A stretch of DNA of 64,000 nucleotides from NCBI RefSeq assembly GCF_000283155.1, contig NW_004454182.1, forward strand, positions 3,408,100 to 3,472,099, read 5' to 3'. The stretch is from Ceratotherium simum simum. Lineage: Eukaryota > Chordata > Mammalia > Perissodactyla > Rhinocerotidae. The position numbers were made by a program, and so were the translations under genes. A model generated the notes under the pieces. The model had not been told where the DNA came from. It did no database searches and was given only the letters and a program-made list of their open reading frames with translations. This document shows, one piece after another, positions 24,565 through 34,699 of this stretch. Positions within the stretch are counted from its first letter, which is position 1, and every line of letters starts with the position of its first letter.

Positions 24565-24608
24565 TTGTGAATTCACAAATAGAAACAACACATGCTCATG
24601 AGCATGTG
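24565..24608. repeat. Two adjacent perfect palindromes (14 and 20 bp)
   Basis: TTGTGAATTCACAA (24565-24578) and CACATGCTCATGAGCATGTG (24589-24608) are each exactly self-complementary and lie 10 bp apart. The 20-mer contains CACATG/CATGTG E-box-like ends. No associated gene. Confidence 0.85.
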
Positions 24609-25364
24609 AAAAAAAATTTAACTTAGTATTGATAAAAGGAATTGATTCTAACATTCATAATAATCCAACTGTCAAATTTCAATTGATGAAAATAGTAATT
24701 GACGTTGGCAAGGGTAAATTGAAACAACACTGGTACTGACTTCTGGTGGAAATGTACGTGCTACACCCTTTCTGGAAAGCAATTTGGTAAAATATGTGGA
24801 AAACTAAAAAGATGTCCATAGTTTTAACCAACAAATTCCACTTGTGGGGTATTTGTTGCCAAGCTTATTGGTGTTTTTAACACTGGATTACACTCCTTTT
24901 TAATATAAATACGATTACAGTCTGAATTTTTTTAGTAGATCTGAAAACATGAGAAAGAACTTCCAACTTTGCCAGACTTGAGTCTTTCAATTGCAATGTA
25001 TCATGAGTTTCAGGATGCCACAAAGAAAGAAAAATGAAAGGTATTTCATTATTTCCTACCAAACACAATGTCCAAACAATATCTATTTGAGAGAGTCAAA
25101 CAACTGAATGGTCCAAGGCCCCTGCTCGGTGATGACTGGCTGACTATAGCTACAACTTAGTCTCTGGAGGGTGTATTATCTGACCATCCCAGCAAAAGGA
25201 GAGGTTATTCTGCCTTTCTAAAAATGATGTGAAGATTTTACTCATCTCTTTTTCGATACTTTCTGCATTTTTAGAATAGGTGCAGAGTTTCTAGCATAAT
25301 TTCTTAAGGATTGTGGTCATAATTTATTCCTATCTATTCCTGTAAAGGTATAAAACAATATATC

Positions 25365-25510
25365 TATACATTTATCCATCAATCTATTTCTATTTATCTA
25401 TAGATATATATTTATCTGTGATCTATTCCTATAATGATATAAAACTATATGAATAGATACAACTATATATCTATATCTATGTATATACACAAAACTATAA
25501 TAATATAATA
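25365..25510. repeat. Degenerate (ATCT)n / TA simple repeat
   Basis: Run of CTAT/ATCT/GATA units such as TATCTATACATTTATCCATC and TATATCTATATCTATGTATA. Confidence 0.75.
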
Positions 25511-25539
25511 CGATGTCACTAATGAAATCAGGCTGAGTT

Positions 25540-26600
25540 GAGATCTAACACATTGGTAGGAGTTCATTAAGCAAAGGAGGAAGAACATTCTAGACTGAAG
25601 TAACATAATGTATAAGACCCCATGATAGAAGCACAGTAATTCTGAGACCCTGAATGTAGGTCATGTGGCTTCAGCACACAATCCAAGGATGTGTACAGTA
25701 TAAGAGCCAACCGCAGACATAAGCATAGATCAGATTTTACATGACATTTTTGGCTATGTTAAGTATTTTGGTTTTTCTTCTAAGAGCAACGGAAAGATTT
25801 AAAATGTTAAAAAGAAGCAAACGCGATTAGATTTATATTTCAAAATACCCACTCTGACCCTAATGTGGGAAAAAAACTTAGGGTGGTGGTTAGTGAATAT
25901 GGAGATAACTGAAGATCAGACTTGAGAAGTAACAAGATATGGAAATAAATAGACAGAGTTAAGATATATTTAGGGGAAAAAATATGGCTGAAATCTGTTA
26001 ATGGATTAGGACGTATAAGAGGATGCAGGAAAGAGAGGCATCAAAAGTGACTCTTGGATTTCTGACTTACATAGATTTTATAGGTTAAGTTTCTGGATGG
26101 AGCTAATTACATTCTTAGAAATGAACAAACCATATTTGTGTGGAAATTAGTAAAGATGAGGAGTTCAGTTTGACTTTTGTAAAAATGTCAAGCAGGCAAG
26201 TGCAGCACAGTGAAGACGTCTTTCCGAGAGACATGAATATGGGAGTCATTCATGCTTGGGGGGTAATCACAGCTATGAGAATGGGCAGAGAGATACAGAG
26301 TCATACAAGGAGGGATTTGGTTCAGAGCCTCCAGTAATTCCAACACAGAGGAGGATGAGCCTACAAACATGTCTACGTAGGAGGAAATTGGTTTTAAAAT
26401 GAAAGAGTAACTAACACAATGTTATTCCAGGGTCAAAAAGGATGAAGTTTGGAAAAATTTCCATTGGATTTAGAAAGATTAATGTTATGAGTGACCTTGA
26501 TAGGTTTATGTTAATGAATGACAGGTAGAGGAGCCATGTTTGAGGGTATCCAACAGCGAAAAAGAGGTGAGGACATGGAGACAGAATCTAAAGGGGAACG
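25540..26600 (-). mobile_element. Old mammal-wide interspersed repeat, probably L2 (minus)
   Basis: Text such as AGGAAGAACATTCTAGACTG, GGCTATGTTAAGTATTTTGG, TTCTAAGAGCAACGGAAAGA and CACTCTGACCCTAATGTGGG follows a well-known ancient repeat ('…atgttaaggagtttggattttattctaagagcaatgggaagcc…'). I assign it to L2 antisense with moderate certainty. The same family recurs at 55100-55495 and 58606-58790. No gene: frames at 26140-26370 fall inside it. Confidence 0.5.
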
Positions 26601-26689
26601 GATGTACAGAGTGAAAATTATCTTACATATATACTCAACTGCACATTCTAAAATAAAATTACTTTTTAAAGATAAATTTTTTCAGTTTT

Positions 26690-27440
26690 ACTTTATCTTC
26701 AACGATCACCTATTCCATTCATCATCTTACTGCCAAACCAATTTAAGTAATATTCAACTTCATCCTCAAATTCATTCACTCTTCAAGTTACTACAGTATA
26801 CCATCTATTCTTTCACTAGTCCTCAGATACGCTCCCACTCTTGTATTATACTTTCTTTTCAGAAAGTATATATTCTCATATGCAAAGGGATCTTTTCATT
26901 TTCCCTCCTTCTTCATTTCTCAAAAGTCATTTGAAACTATTAAACTCCATTAACTTCTCAATATTTTTACCCTATATTTTATTCTTAACCTCATTCTATT
27001 GGATCTCCTCTGTCTTAGTTTATTCGAACCTCTATATCAAAATACCATAGACCAAGTGGCTTATAAACAACAGAAATTTATTTCTCACAGTTCTGAAGTC
27101 TTGGAGTTCCATGATCTAGGCACCAGCAGATTCAATGTTTAGTGAGGGCCAGCTTCCTCCTAGATGGCTTTCTTTGAAACTTCACATGGCAGAATGTGTG
27201 AGGGAGCTCCCTGGGGTCTCTTTTATGAGGTCATCAATCTCCTTCATGAGAGCTCCGCCCTTCTGACCTAATCACCCTTCAAAGGCCCCACCTCCTAATA
27301 CTATCGACTTTGTGGTTAGAGTTTCAACATATGAATTTTGGAAGGATGTAAACATTCAGTTCATTGCATCCTCCGAAAAAATTTTCTTTCACTTTTAAGC
27401 TGTTCTTCTGATGTGGTGCCAATTGTATTAGTCTGATGGA
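26690..27440 (+). mobile_element. L2 LINE relic, split by a MaLR LTR
   Basis: The pyrimidine-rich sequence 26690-27010 and its apparent continuation after 27373 read like the L2 ORF2/3' region on the plus strand (TTCTATTGGATCTCC… and TTTTCTTTCACTTTTAAGC). The MaLR LTR at 27011-27368 interrupts it. Frames at 26518-26934 and 26841-27050 are not genes. Confidence 0.45.
27011..27368 (-). mobile_element. MaLR (MLT1/MST-type) solo LTR with 5-bp target duplication
   Basis: It starts TGTCTTAGTTTATTCGAACC and ends AAACATTCAGTTCATTGCA. The inner text AAGTGGCTTATAAACAACAG then AAATTTATTTCTCACAGTTC (AATAAA complement) is diagnostic of ERVL-MaLR LTRs in reverse. It is flanked by TCCTC at 27006-27010 and 27369-27373, the 5-bp duplication expected of ERV-L class integration. 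No second LTR or internal region is present, so it is a solo LTR. Confidence 0.85.
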
Positions 27441-28660
27441 ACTACTAAAATCCTACATGCGTAGCTGCCACTGAGTAATCCCCACACATGTGCAATTGAA
27501 AGTTTATAAATCCTGCTAACCTAGGATGTCTGTAGATATTTTGGGACCTGAAGCTTACAAAATTTAGAAGCAGTCTTTAAGAAAAGTAACTCAAATTACA
27601 TACGAAGAAAGTAGGTGTGAAAATGAATGAAATTTCTAATGAAATTCTATTTCTTTAGAATGAGGAAAGAAATCACAACAAATTAAAAATTTTACAAAAC
27701 TGACAAATTCCAAAAACACCACAATATTTAGAAAAATAGTATACCATTTTCATTAATTAACTGAATGATGCAACTCTATAACACCTTTTCCCCTTTATTT
27801 TTGGTTGCGTATTTTTCTACCAGTTTTTATATGACAACATAGTAAAATATTCTGTAGGGAAAAATAAAAACCATTTAGTTTCTCCTCTAGCATGGTTGAT
27901 ATAAATTTATTTTTTATTTTTCTTAGTTTACTTTGTTTTATCTTCTCGACAAGTTTCAGATAACTGCTTGGATTTTCCTCAAATTAGAGAAAACCTTCAT
28001 TTTTTGTATATAGGTTAAGATTTCCGATATTTCAAATTTTCTTGTACAGGGTCTAACCTTTATTACGGTTTCAATAGGTAATATTCATTAATCAGTTTGT
28101 CATAGAGGAAGAGTACGAAACTCACCCCCTGAGTTTTATGTTTTCTTATCTTATTGGAATCAACCTCCATTTTGACCAGGAGTTAATGAGAATGAACCCT
28201 CTACTGACAACTTTCTGTGCCCAAGGATTGGAAGAATTTTCCATGAGTTAATTTCTGACTCAATACAATTCAAATCTTGTCTCTGTCCCCTTCCTAGACG
28301 CTCTTATTTCTGTCAGCAACAGCATTTGGACACTGAGTTTCCTGGATTAGAAGATGAAATTTGTTTCTTACTTTGCTAAACTTGTTTACTAATAAGTTGA
28401 ACATGATTTGTCACAATACTTATATCCTTTGTGTAAAAGAATACTCGGGCTAGCAATTTACATCTTTACAATTTTCAATTTTACTTATTCAATTTGTCTC
28501 AACTCTATAGTCTGTTTTTTTTCCAGATAGCTGAATTTTAAGATAAGTGGTAGGATTTAAAATGCTCCATGTGGAAATACTAATGGCTTTAAATAAAACG
28601 TTGTCTATGAGCATATGCATGAACTCAGATGGGAAATATCATAGCAAATTAGATAATAGA
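27441..28660. other. Unique AT-rich sequence, no gene seen
   Basis: No repeat or coding signature recognised. Confidence 0.4.
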
Positions 28661-28664
28661 TGTT

Positions 28665-28870
28665 CTTTATTCATTCAGTGACTTAATTAACAATTATTCT
28701 TTGAGGAACTCAGATGTGCTAGTTGCTGGGAATAACAAAATAGCATAACAAAACACACACACAGACACACAAAACCCATGCTTCTAAGGTATCTAAGAAG
28801 TTGAGGAAGGAGGGGGATGAGATTAACAAAATAATTATATAGGTAATTATTAAATTAAGTTTTTAATAAA
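28665..28870 (-). mobile_element. L2 LINE 3'-end relic (minus)
   Basis: TTATTCATTCAGTGACTTAA, then AGATGTGCTAGTTGCTGGGA, followed by a CACACACACAGACACACA simple tract and GCTTCTAAGGTATCTAAGAA, follows the reverse complement of the L2 3' end. Confidence 0.5.
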
Positions 28871-28944
28871 TAACATTGGAAAAAAGTATAAATTTTGCAT
28901 GCTAACACATTAAGCCAAAGTAAGTATCTTTTTCATATCTCCTT

Positions 28945-29211
28945 TTTTTTTAAATTTTTTTTTTGAGGAAGATTGGCCTTGTGCTAACCTCTTTGCTAAC
29001 CTTTCTCTTTCTTCTTTTTTTTTCAATCCCCAAAGCCCCAGTACATAGTTATATATACTGTAGTTGCAGAGTTGCAGCTCTTCTATGTGGGACTCCGCCT
29101 CAGCATGGCTTGATGAGTGGTGAGCAGGTCCCGCCCAGGATCCAAATCGGGGAACCCAGGGACGTGAAGCGGCACGCTCGAACTTAACTGCTATGCCACC
29201 AGGCCCGCCTC
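28945..29211 (-). mobile_element. ERE SINE (minus), CCCCAAAGCCCC subtype
   Basis: T-rich tail at 28944-28965, GAGGAAGATTGGCCTTGTGC, then the alternative body CCCCAAAGCCCCAGTACATA and GTGGGACTCCGCCTCAGCAT, then GGATCCAAATCGGGG and the end CCAGGCCCGCC. It shares the CCCCAAAGCCCC body with the 32710 copy, whereas the other EREs here have a duplicated GCTAACATCTG body. It is more diverged than the 32710 copy. Confidence 0.88.
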
Positions 29212-30270
29212 GTATATCCTTCTTTATACACTACAGAATAGTTACTAAATTTCTGCTTATTACCACCTCTAGGGTGAATACATATGTAATGAGTAGTAAT
29301 TATTTATTCTTTCTCATCTAACCTTGAGTAATTTTTCTGGAATTAGTTTATTCTTTTAATTGGGTTATTATATTCAGGAATAAGACAGGGGTGAAATTGA
29401 TAAACCTCAGAATTTCACTTTTTGACATTTTATCTTAAATGCCTTTGAGAAAGAGTTTTGACTTTTCAGTTACGATCAACAATGAGTTAAGGATCAATCA
29501 AGTCAGGTTTATCTCAGATTGAAGGAGCTTTCACTAATTTGAAATACGTTAAAAGGAGACGGGAAGAGTTAAAGGTGTGAATAACAGAGGGGAGGCAGAA
29601 AGAGAGAGATAGAAGGCGGTATCTTACAGATCAAAAATCATCGCCTGACTTTTGGAGGAATTTTCGCACCATGTTCCTTAGGATAAAGTCACATTCCATG
29701 CAGACCTGAGCTTGTTCTCCAGATATTAGTATACAAACTGTGCCCCTGACATCAGGCTCCCTGAGCTGTACCACTTTGGCTTATATTCTCATCCATACTC
29801 TATGCAGCTTTATTGTCATTGGCATTGGCTAGCTTTCTTTCTCTATTATTCTCTAGTTTGCCTTCTCATTCTTAGAGTCTTCTGTGTCTTCTAAGATTAG
29901 TTCACATCCATATCTGTGCAGAAAAGAAAGAGAGTTGAAGCATCACTCCCTTTTCTCCCCAGATGAGATGAGATCATAGTTAGTCACACAATGGGATTTC
30001 TTAATAAGAACCTTTCCTAAATATCTGGGCGCAGGGAGCTATCTACTTTACCTGTACAAGGAGAGGGAAAATTTCAACATTTAGACTTTCTTGGATTTTG
30101 AAAGGCACCCCTATCAGCTTTAACCCAGAACAGTCCTATGTCCATAGAAGATTTTATTTTTACATCCAAAAAAATGATTTAAACATCAAACCTGAATCCT
30201 ACATGTGTCCTACACTTCAAATGATGGAAATGAGTTGCTTAAGAATGGCAGCCACGATGTGATATTCAGA
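29212..30270. other. Unique sequence, no gene seen
   Basis: No element or exon recognised. Confidence 0.4.
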
Positions 30271-30350
30271 GACCGTCTCTGGCTGTTGCAATTTATAGCC
30301 GTTTTTCAGGGACCATCTTTGGCTGTTGCAATTTATAGCCGTTTTCCCTC
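30271..30350. repeat. 40-bp tandem duplication (two copies)
   Basis: Units 30271-30310 and 30311-30350 share the core GGCTGTTGCAATTTATAGCC and GACC-TCT-starts. They differ at a few sites (GACCGTCTCT vs GACCATCTTT; TTTTTCAGG vs TTTTCCCTC). Non-coding context. Confidence 0.9.
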
Positions 30351-30624
30351 CCATTAGAGTTGTAGGCAAATCTTAGCTCTACTAACGTTGACATCAGTTA
30401 TTCAAGCAGACAGCAGAAAAGTGACAAAAGGAAGGTTTAAAGCTAATTTTGAAATAGCTCTGTGACATTGGCTCATGGATAAAATGTAAAACGAATTATA
30501 TGGGTGAGTATATACAGATTTAAAAGCAAGATACCAGAGAGTTCAGGAAGAAAGATCCCTTGTAAGACCTGAGATGAATGTAATGTAATCTGAGTCACTG
30601 GAATAAGACAGTGGAATAACTCAT

Positions 30625-30780
30625 GTCTCGTGTATCAGAAATATCTGGTGAGCTACTTAGAATGCAAATGACTGTACCTTATCCCAGAACTTCAGAAACA
30701 GAATCTCCGGGGACATACCCCAGGAGTCTACTTTTTCAGAAAATTATGCAGGTAACCTTTATGTAACTTAAAACTTAGGG
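30625..30780. mobile_element. hAT-Charlie (MER5-like) DNA transposon relic
   Basis: AGAACTTCAGAAACAGAATC then TCCGGGGACATACCCCAGGA and GTCTACTTTTTCAGAAA resembles the MER5 core (…CTGAATCAGAATCTCTGGGG..GGGCCCAGGAATCTG…). Ends are not clear. Confidence 0.55.
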
Positions 30781-31035
30781 AGCCTTTGACAGTCCATGCT
30801 ATTCTATTCCTTCTATTTTCAGGAAACTGAAAGACTAGAGATCCTTTATGGAATTGTGCAATATGGGGAGCATGATTGATATCAAGGCATTTTATGATTT
30901 ATGGGTTATTCATTTAAAGTATTTAAAATGGCGGGGGGAGGGGAGGTTGCTAATGGTAACTATGGGCCTCAGAATTTGAATGCCATGCACATATGAAGAA
31001 AATGAAAGATGAAATCTGCCTTTAAAATGTAAAAT

Positions 31036-31509
31036 TCATAGCCAGAAAGAACAAATTAAATAAACGTAAAACACAAAATAGGAAAAAAAATCCAGTACCT
31101 TGAGTTGATGATAGGAAAAAAATGGCTTACACATTAGACTATTAAATCTGCAGTGGGAGAACACAGGAAAAAGCACAATATATTTTTGAAGCTCCAAAAT
31201 TGCTCTTTCTGAAAGATAAGGGTAACAGGATGTGTTGAAGATATTTAAATAGATGCCAGAATTGTTGATCATGAAAAAATATGGGTAGCCCTGTACAACA
31301 ATGTCATTACAGTATGCCAATACCCCTGGGATGGCAGCCAAAATGGAGGTAATTTTCTGAAAACAGCTCAGTCCTGAACTTAATCCAAAAGGCATCCATT
31401 CATAACGAAGTGCTCCTTTCAAGAAGGAGAAAGGCTGTGCCAGATAAAGGAGTTCTGTTGATATATTTTCATTATAAAAATAATGCACGCCACTGAAAAA
31501 CTCATTCAT
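31036..31509 (-). pseudogene. Fossil Ty3/gypsy-like reverse transcriptase fragment
   Basis: The minus-strand open frame of 157 codons contains, at residues 35-74, a motif typical of Ty3/gypsy reverse transcriptases: RYEWMPFGLSSGLSCFQKI, a short spacer, then IPGVLAYCNDIVVQG. In the family the MPFGLS.AP..FQ segment leads to the catalytic Y-x-D-D box. Here the box (31314-31303) is Y-C-N-D, so the first catalytic aspartate has become Asn and the enzyme would be dead. A weaker echo of the following GLTLN region is seen at NSGIYLN. Outside roughly residues 25-95 the frame looks like AT-rich noise, and no integrase, protease or LTRs were found. It is most likely an old mammalian gypsy-type element (Repbase MamGyp-like), not L1 or ERV pol, which have different motifs. 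A domesticated RT-derived gene is possible but nothing here supports it. Confidence 0.65.
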
Positions 31510-31999
31510 TTAGAACAAATTTTAACTGCACTTAAATAAAATTACTTAGAATATCTGCAGTTACAAAAAGAATGCTTGTTTGGTTTAATGTAGGAAATTT
31601 TTTAAGTGACAGAGAAATAATGTCACACAGAGAAGACCCTGAAACACAAAGCTCTACTGAATTTATAGGTAAGCTTTTTAAAAATTCAATCCATCTTCTC
31701 TGCTTTTGTAATCCTATAGCAGTGTTAAAACCCACACACTGGGCCCAATAAGAAAATGAGGTTGATTATTCATGTCCAGTTTAAATCTTTCTAGTCCTGA
31801 GAGAAATCATTGTGAAGAATAAAAATCACCGAGAGTAGGCAAGAAATAACCAAGTCATAAATTTTTATTTTGGTAAGTTTTATTTGGCAGCAACGTGGAA
31901 CATGAGTTAATATTAGTGCCCTGCTTCAAAGAATTGAAAAGTTAACCCATGTCTACTAGGATGTTAAAGTGTTTAAATAGTCATTGATGATATTGTATC
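31510..31999. other. Possible upstream remnant of the gypsy-like element, unrecognised
   Basis: The minus frame at 31532-31735 has no recognised motif. The segment could be decayed N-terminal RT sequence of the neighbouring fossil, but I cannot align it by eye. Confidence 0.25.
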
Positions 32000-32105
32000 A
32001 TTAATTCATTCATACACAACATTAATCGGATGCTTTCTAAGAGCCAGAGACTATACTAGGCAACAGAGATAAAGAAAACCATGGAATCTCAGGAAAGAAA
32101 GTCAA
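32000..32105 (-). mobile_element. L2 LINE 3'-end relic (minus)
   Basis: ATTAATTCATTCATACACAA then TGCTTTCTAAGAGCCAGAGA and CTATACTAGGCAACAGAGAT follows the reverse complement of the L2 terminus. Confidence 0.5.
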
Positions 32106-32124
32106 TTGTAAGTCAGTATGATAA

Positions 32125-32290
32125 GATATATGTATGTATAAAGTTGTATTGTGCAGGGTTGTGTATGTGTTTTGATATGTAATTAGTTGTATATGTGTGT
32201 GTGTATATATATAAATATATAATAAATTAATAAATAAATTGTGACACATAATAAAATTGTTATAAATAATAAATAACAAAAATAATTGTT
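32125..32290. repeat. TA/TG-rich low-complexity tract
   Basis: Contains TATGTGTGTGTGTATATATA and runs of AATAAATTAATAAATAAA. Overlapping minus-strand frames rich in IYIYTHTH are artefacts of it. Confidence 0.8.
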
Positions 32291-32594
32291 TTCCGTGGAA
32301 CCATACAAGAACTGCTTCTGGGAGATGGTGACTAGGTGAGAAGAATAAAATAAAAAATAATCAGAGGATAGATTTTTAAGTGGAGGCATTCCACACAATG
32401 TACAAAACATACACAAAGGACTAAATATTGAGAGGTTGAAAGGAATTTGATATGAGGGTAGAAGTTGGGGCTTAGAAGGAGATGAGATTAGAAAATTAGG
32501 TAGATAACAGATCAGTTAGCCTATAGAATTTGAAGTTTATCTTACATATTCTTATTCATTATGTCTTGAGCAAAGTATAACAATCAATATATCA

Positions 32595-32650
32595 ATATTT
32601 AATAAGGTTCTTCAGGTGATTCTAATGAACAGGTAGGTTTAAAAATCACT
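32595..32650. mobile_element. MER5-like hAT end fragment
   Basis: AATAAGGTTCTTCAGGTGAT then TCTAATGAACAGGTAGG and AAAATCACT resembles the MER5 3' end (…CCAGGTGATTCTAATG…GAGAACCACTG). Confidence 0.5.
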
Positions 32651-32709
32651 TGAAAGTAAGGAAAACTCAGGCTTAGGTGTGACTGAGAGAGAGCTGGCTC
32701 CATAATGTT

Positions 32710-32926
32710 TTTTTTTTTTTTTTTTAAAGATTTTATTTATTTATTTTTTCCCCCCAAAGCCCCAGTAGATAGTTGTATGTCATAGCTGCACATCTTCTAG
32801 TTGCTGTATGTGGGATTCGGCCTCAGCATGGCCGGAGAAGCGGTGCCTCGGTGCACACCCGGGATCCGAACCCGGGCCCCCAGCAGCGGAGCGCACGCAC
32901 TTAACCGCTAAGCCACGGGGCCGGCC
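32710..32926 (-). mobile_element. Young-looking ERE SINE (minus), CpG-rich
   Basis: Exact 12-bp target duplication CTCCATAATGTT at 32698-32709 and 32927-32938. T-tail 32710-32725, AAAGATTTTATTTATTTATT, CCCCCCAAAGCCCCAGTAGA, TTCTAGTTGCTGTATGTGGG, B-box complement CGGGATCCGAACCCGGG and the end ACGGGGCCGGCCC. The left monomer still carries about a dozen CpG sites, which decay quickly when methylated, so this is probably among the youngest insertions here. Confidence 0.96.
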
Positions 32927-33488
32927 CTCCATAATGTTCTAAAGGTAGCTCTCGAACAGTTGGTTATTCTCTCTGCAGCTCATTTCCTCCACTCTGAAAA
33001 TGGAGATCTTGATACTGCCTACTTGGCATAGTTGATCTAATGAACTGCTATAATGTATAAAAAATACCTGATATTGTGTGTGATAGTAGATGGTACTTAA
33101 TAAATGACAATATTATTACTATAATTACTACTAGTACTATTGCTATTCATTATAATTAAGAGCTCCCATTCTAGTAGGGGTAAAGGAGAAATGAGATGAG
33201 AAAAAAGAAAATACTTTGAGAAGAACAAAAATGAAAAGACAACATACCAAACTTATGAGATGTAGCTAAAGTAGTAATTAGAGGAAATTTCAGAGCTGTA
33301 AACGTCGATATTAAAAAAGAAGAAAGATCACAAATCAGTAACTCAAGCTTCCCATTTAAGAAATAAGAAAAAGAAAGGGAAACTAGACCTATAGCTAACA
33401 GAATAAAAGAATAATAAAGCTGGAGGAAGTAAGTAAAACAGAGATTAGAAAAATAATAGAGAAAATCAATTTTAAAATGTTATTTCTG

Positions 33489-33743
33489 GGGCCGGCCGGG
33501 TGGCGCAAGCGGTTAAGTGCGCACGCTCCACTGCAGCAGCCCGGGGTTCACAAGTTCGCATCCCGGGCGCGCACCGACGTGTTGCTTGTCAAGCCATGCT
33601 GTGGTGGCATCCCATGTAAAGTGGAGGAAGATGGGCACAGATGTTAGCTCAGGGCCAAGCTTCCTCAGAAAAAAGAGGAGGATTGGCATTGGATGTTAGC
33701 TCAGTGCTGATCTTCCTCACAAAATAAATAAATAAATAAATAA
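33489..33743 (+). mobile_element. ERE SINE (plus) nested in L1
   Basis: GGGCCGGCCGGGTGGCGCAA, GGTTCACAAGTTCGCATCCC (B-box), CAAGCCATGCTGTGGTGGCA, linker AGAAAAAAGAGGAGGATTGG and a tail of (AAAT)n. Probable target duplication GTTATTTCTG (33479-33488) and GTTATTTTTG (33744-33753), one mismatch. CpG sites are still frequent. Confidence 0.94.
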
Positions 33744-33892
33744 GTTATTTTTGAGAAGACCAGTAAAACTGACAAACTTTTAGCTACATTGACCAACTAA
33801 AAAAGAGAGAACACTCAAATTACCAAAATCAGGACTGAAAAAGAGAACATCAGTATTGACCTTACAAAAATAAAAAGCATTATATACTTTTT

Positions 33893-34122
33893 GTGTGTGT
33901 GAGGAAGATTAGCCCTGAGCTAACACCTGTTGCCAATCCTTCTCTTTTTGCTGAGGAACACTGGTCCTGGGCTAACATCTGTGCCCATCTTCCTCTACTT
34001 TATAGGGGATGCTGCCACAGCATAGTTTGACAAGTGGTGCCTGGGTGCACGCCCAGGATCCAAACCCCGGGCTGCGCAGCAGGGGATGCATTTAACCGCT
34101 ACACCACTGGCCCAGCCCCCTG
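33893..34122 (-). mobile_element. ERE SINE (minus) nested in the same L1
   Basis: Target duplication TTATATACTTTTT (33880-33892) and TTACATACTTTTT (34123-34135), one mismatch. TG-repeat tail start, GAGGAAGATTAGCCCTGAGC, GCTGCCACAGCATAGTTTG, GGATCCAAACCCCGGG, and the end GGCCCAGCCCC. Confidence 0.94.
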
Positions 34123-34699
34123 TTACATACTTTTTATACATTTTATACTATGAACAGCTGTATGAAAACATATTAGATCAGTTAGATGAAATGACTAAAT
34201 TCCCAGGAAAACATAAACTACTGAAACTGACTCAAGAAGAAATAGAAAATCTGAATAGATGTTTAAAAATTAAAGATTTTTAATTAATAATCAAAAAAAC
34301 TACCACAAAGAAAAACCTAGGCCTACATGGCTTTACTGGTATATTCTACCAAACAGTTAAAGAATTAATACAATTATTTACAACTTCTTCCAAAAAAATA
34401 GTTGAGAATACTTCTCAACTTATTCTATGAGGCCAATGTTACTCTGATTCCAAAACCAGAAAAGCACATCACGAGAAAAAAAGAAACTTCAGATGAATAT
34501 CTCTATGAATATAGACACAAAAATATTCAACAAAATATTAGCAAACCATATCCAGCAACATATAAAAAGAATTATATAGGTGACAAAATGAGATTTATCC
34601 AAGGAATTCAAGGATGGCTTATCATCCCCAAATCAATCAATATAATACATCATATTGATAGAATAAAAGGCAAAATCCTCATAATCCTCTCAAAAAAGA

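Larger units (their letters stand above)
33190..34690 (+). pseudogene. Old L1 ORF2 fragment (plus), split by two EREs
   Basis: Once the two SINEs are ignored, 33190-33478, 33754-33879 and 34136-34690 read as consecutive parts of L1 ORF2 from before the RT domain into it. Recognisable pieces are ACATACCAAACTTATGAGAT early, the 34136-34283 frame with YEQLYENILDQLDEMTKFPG and LTQEEIENLN, and the 34402-34806 frame with TLIPKPEKHITRKKETSDEY and FIQGIQGW. Stops and frameshifts are many. It is an ancient, 3'-truncated relic. Confidence 0.88.
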
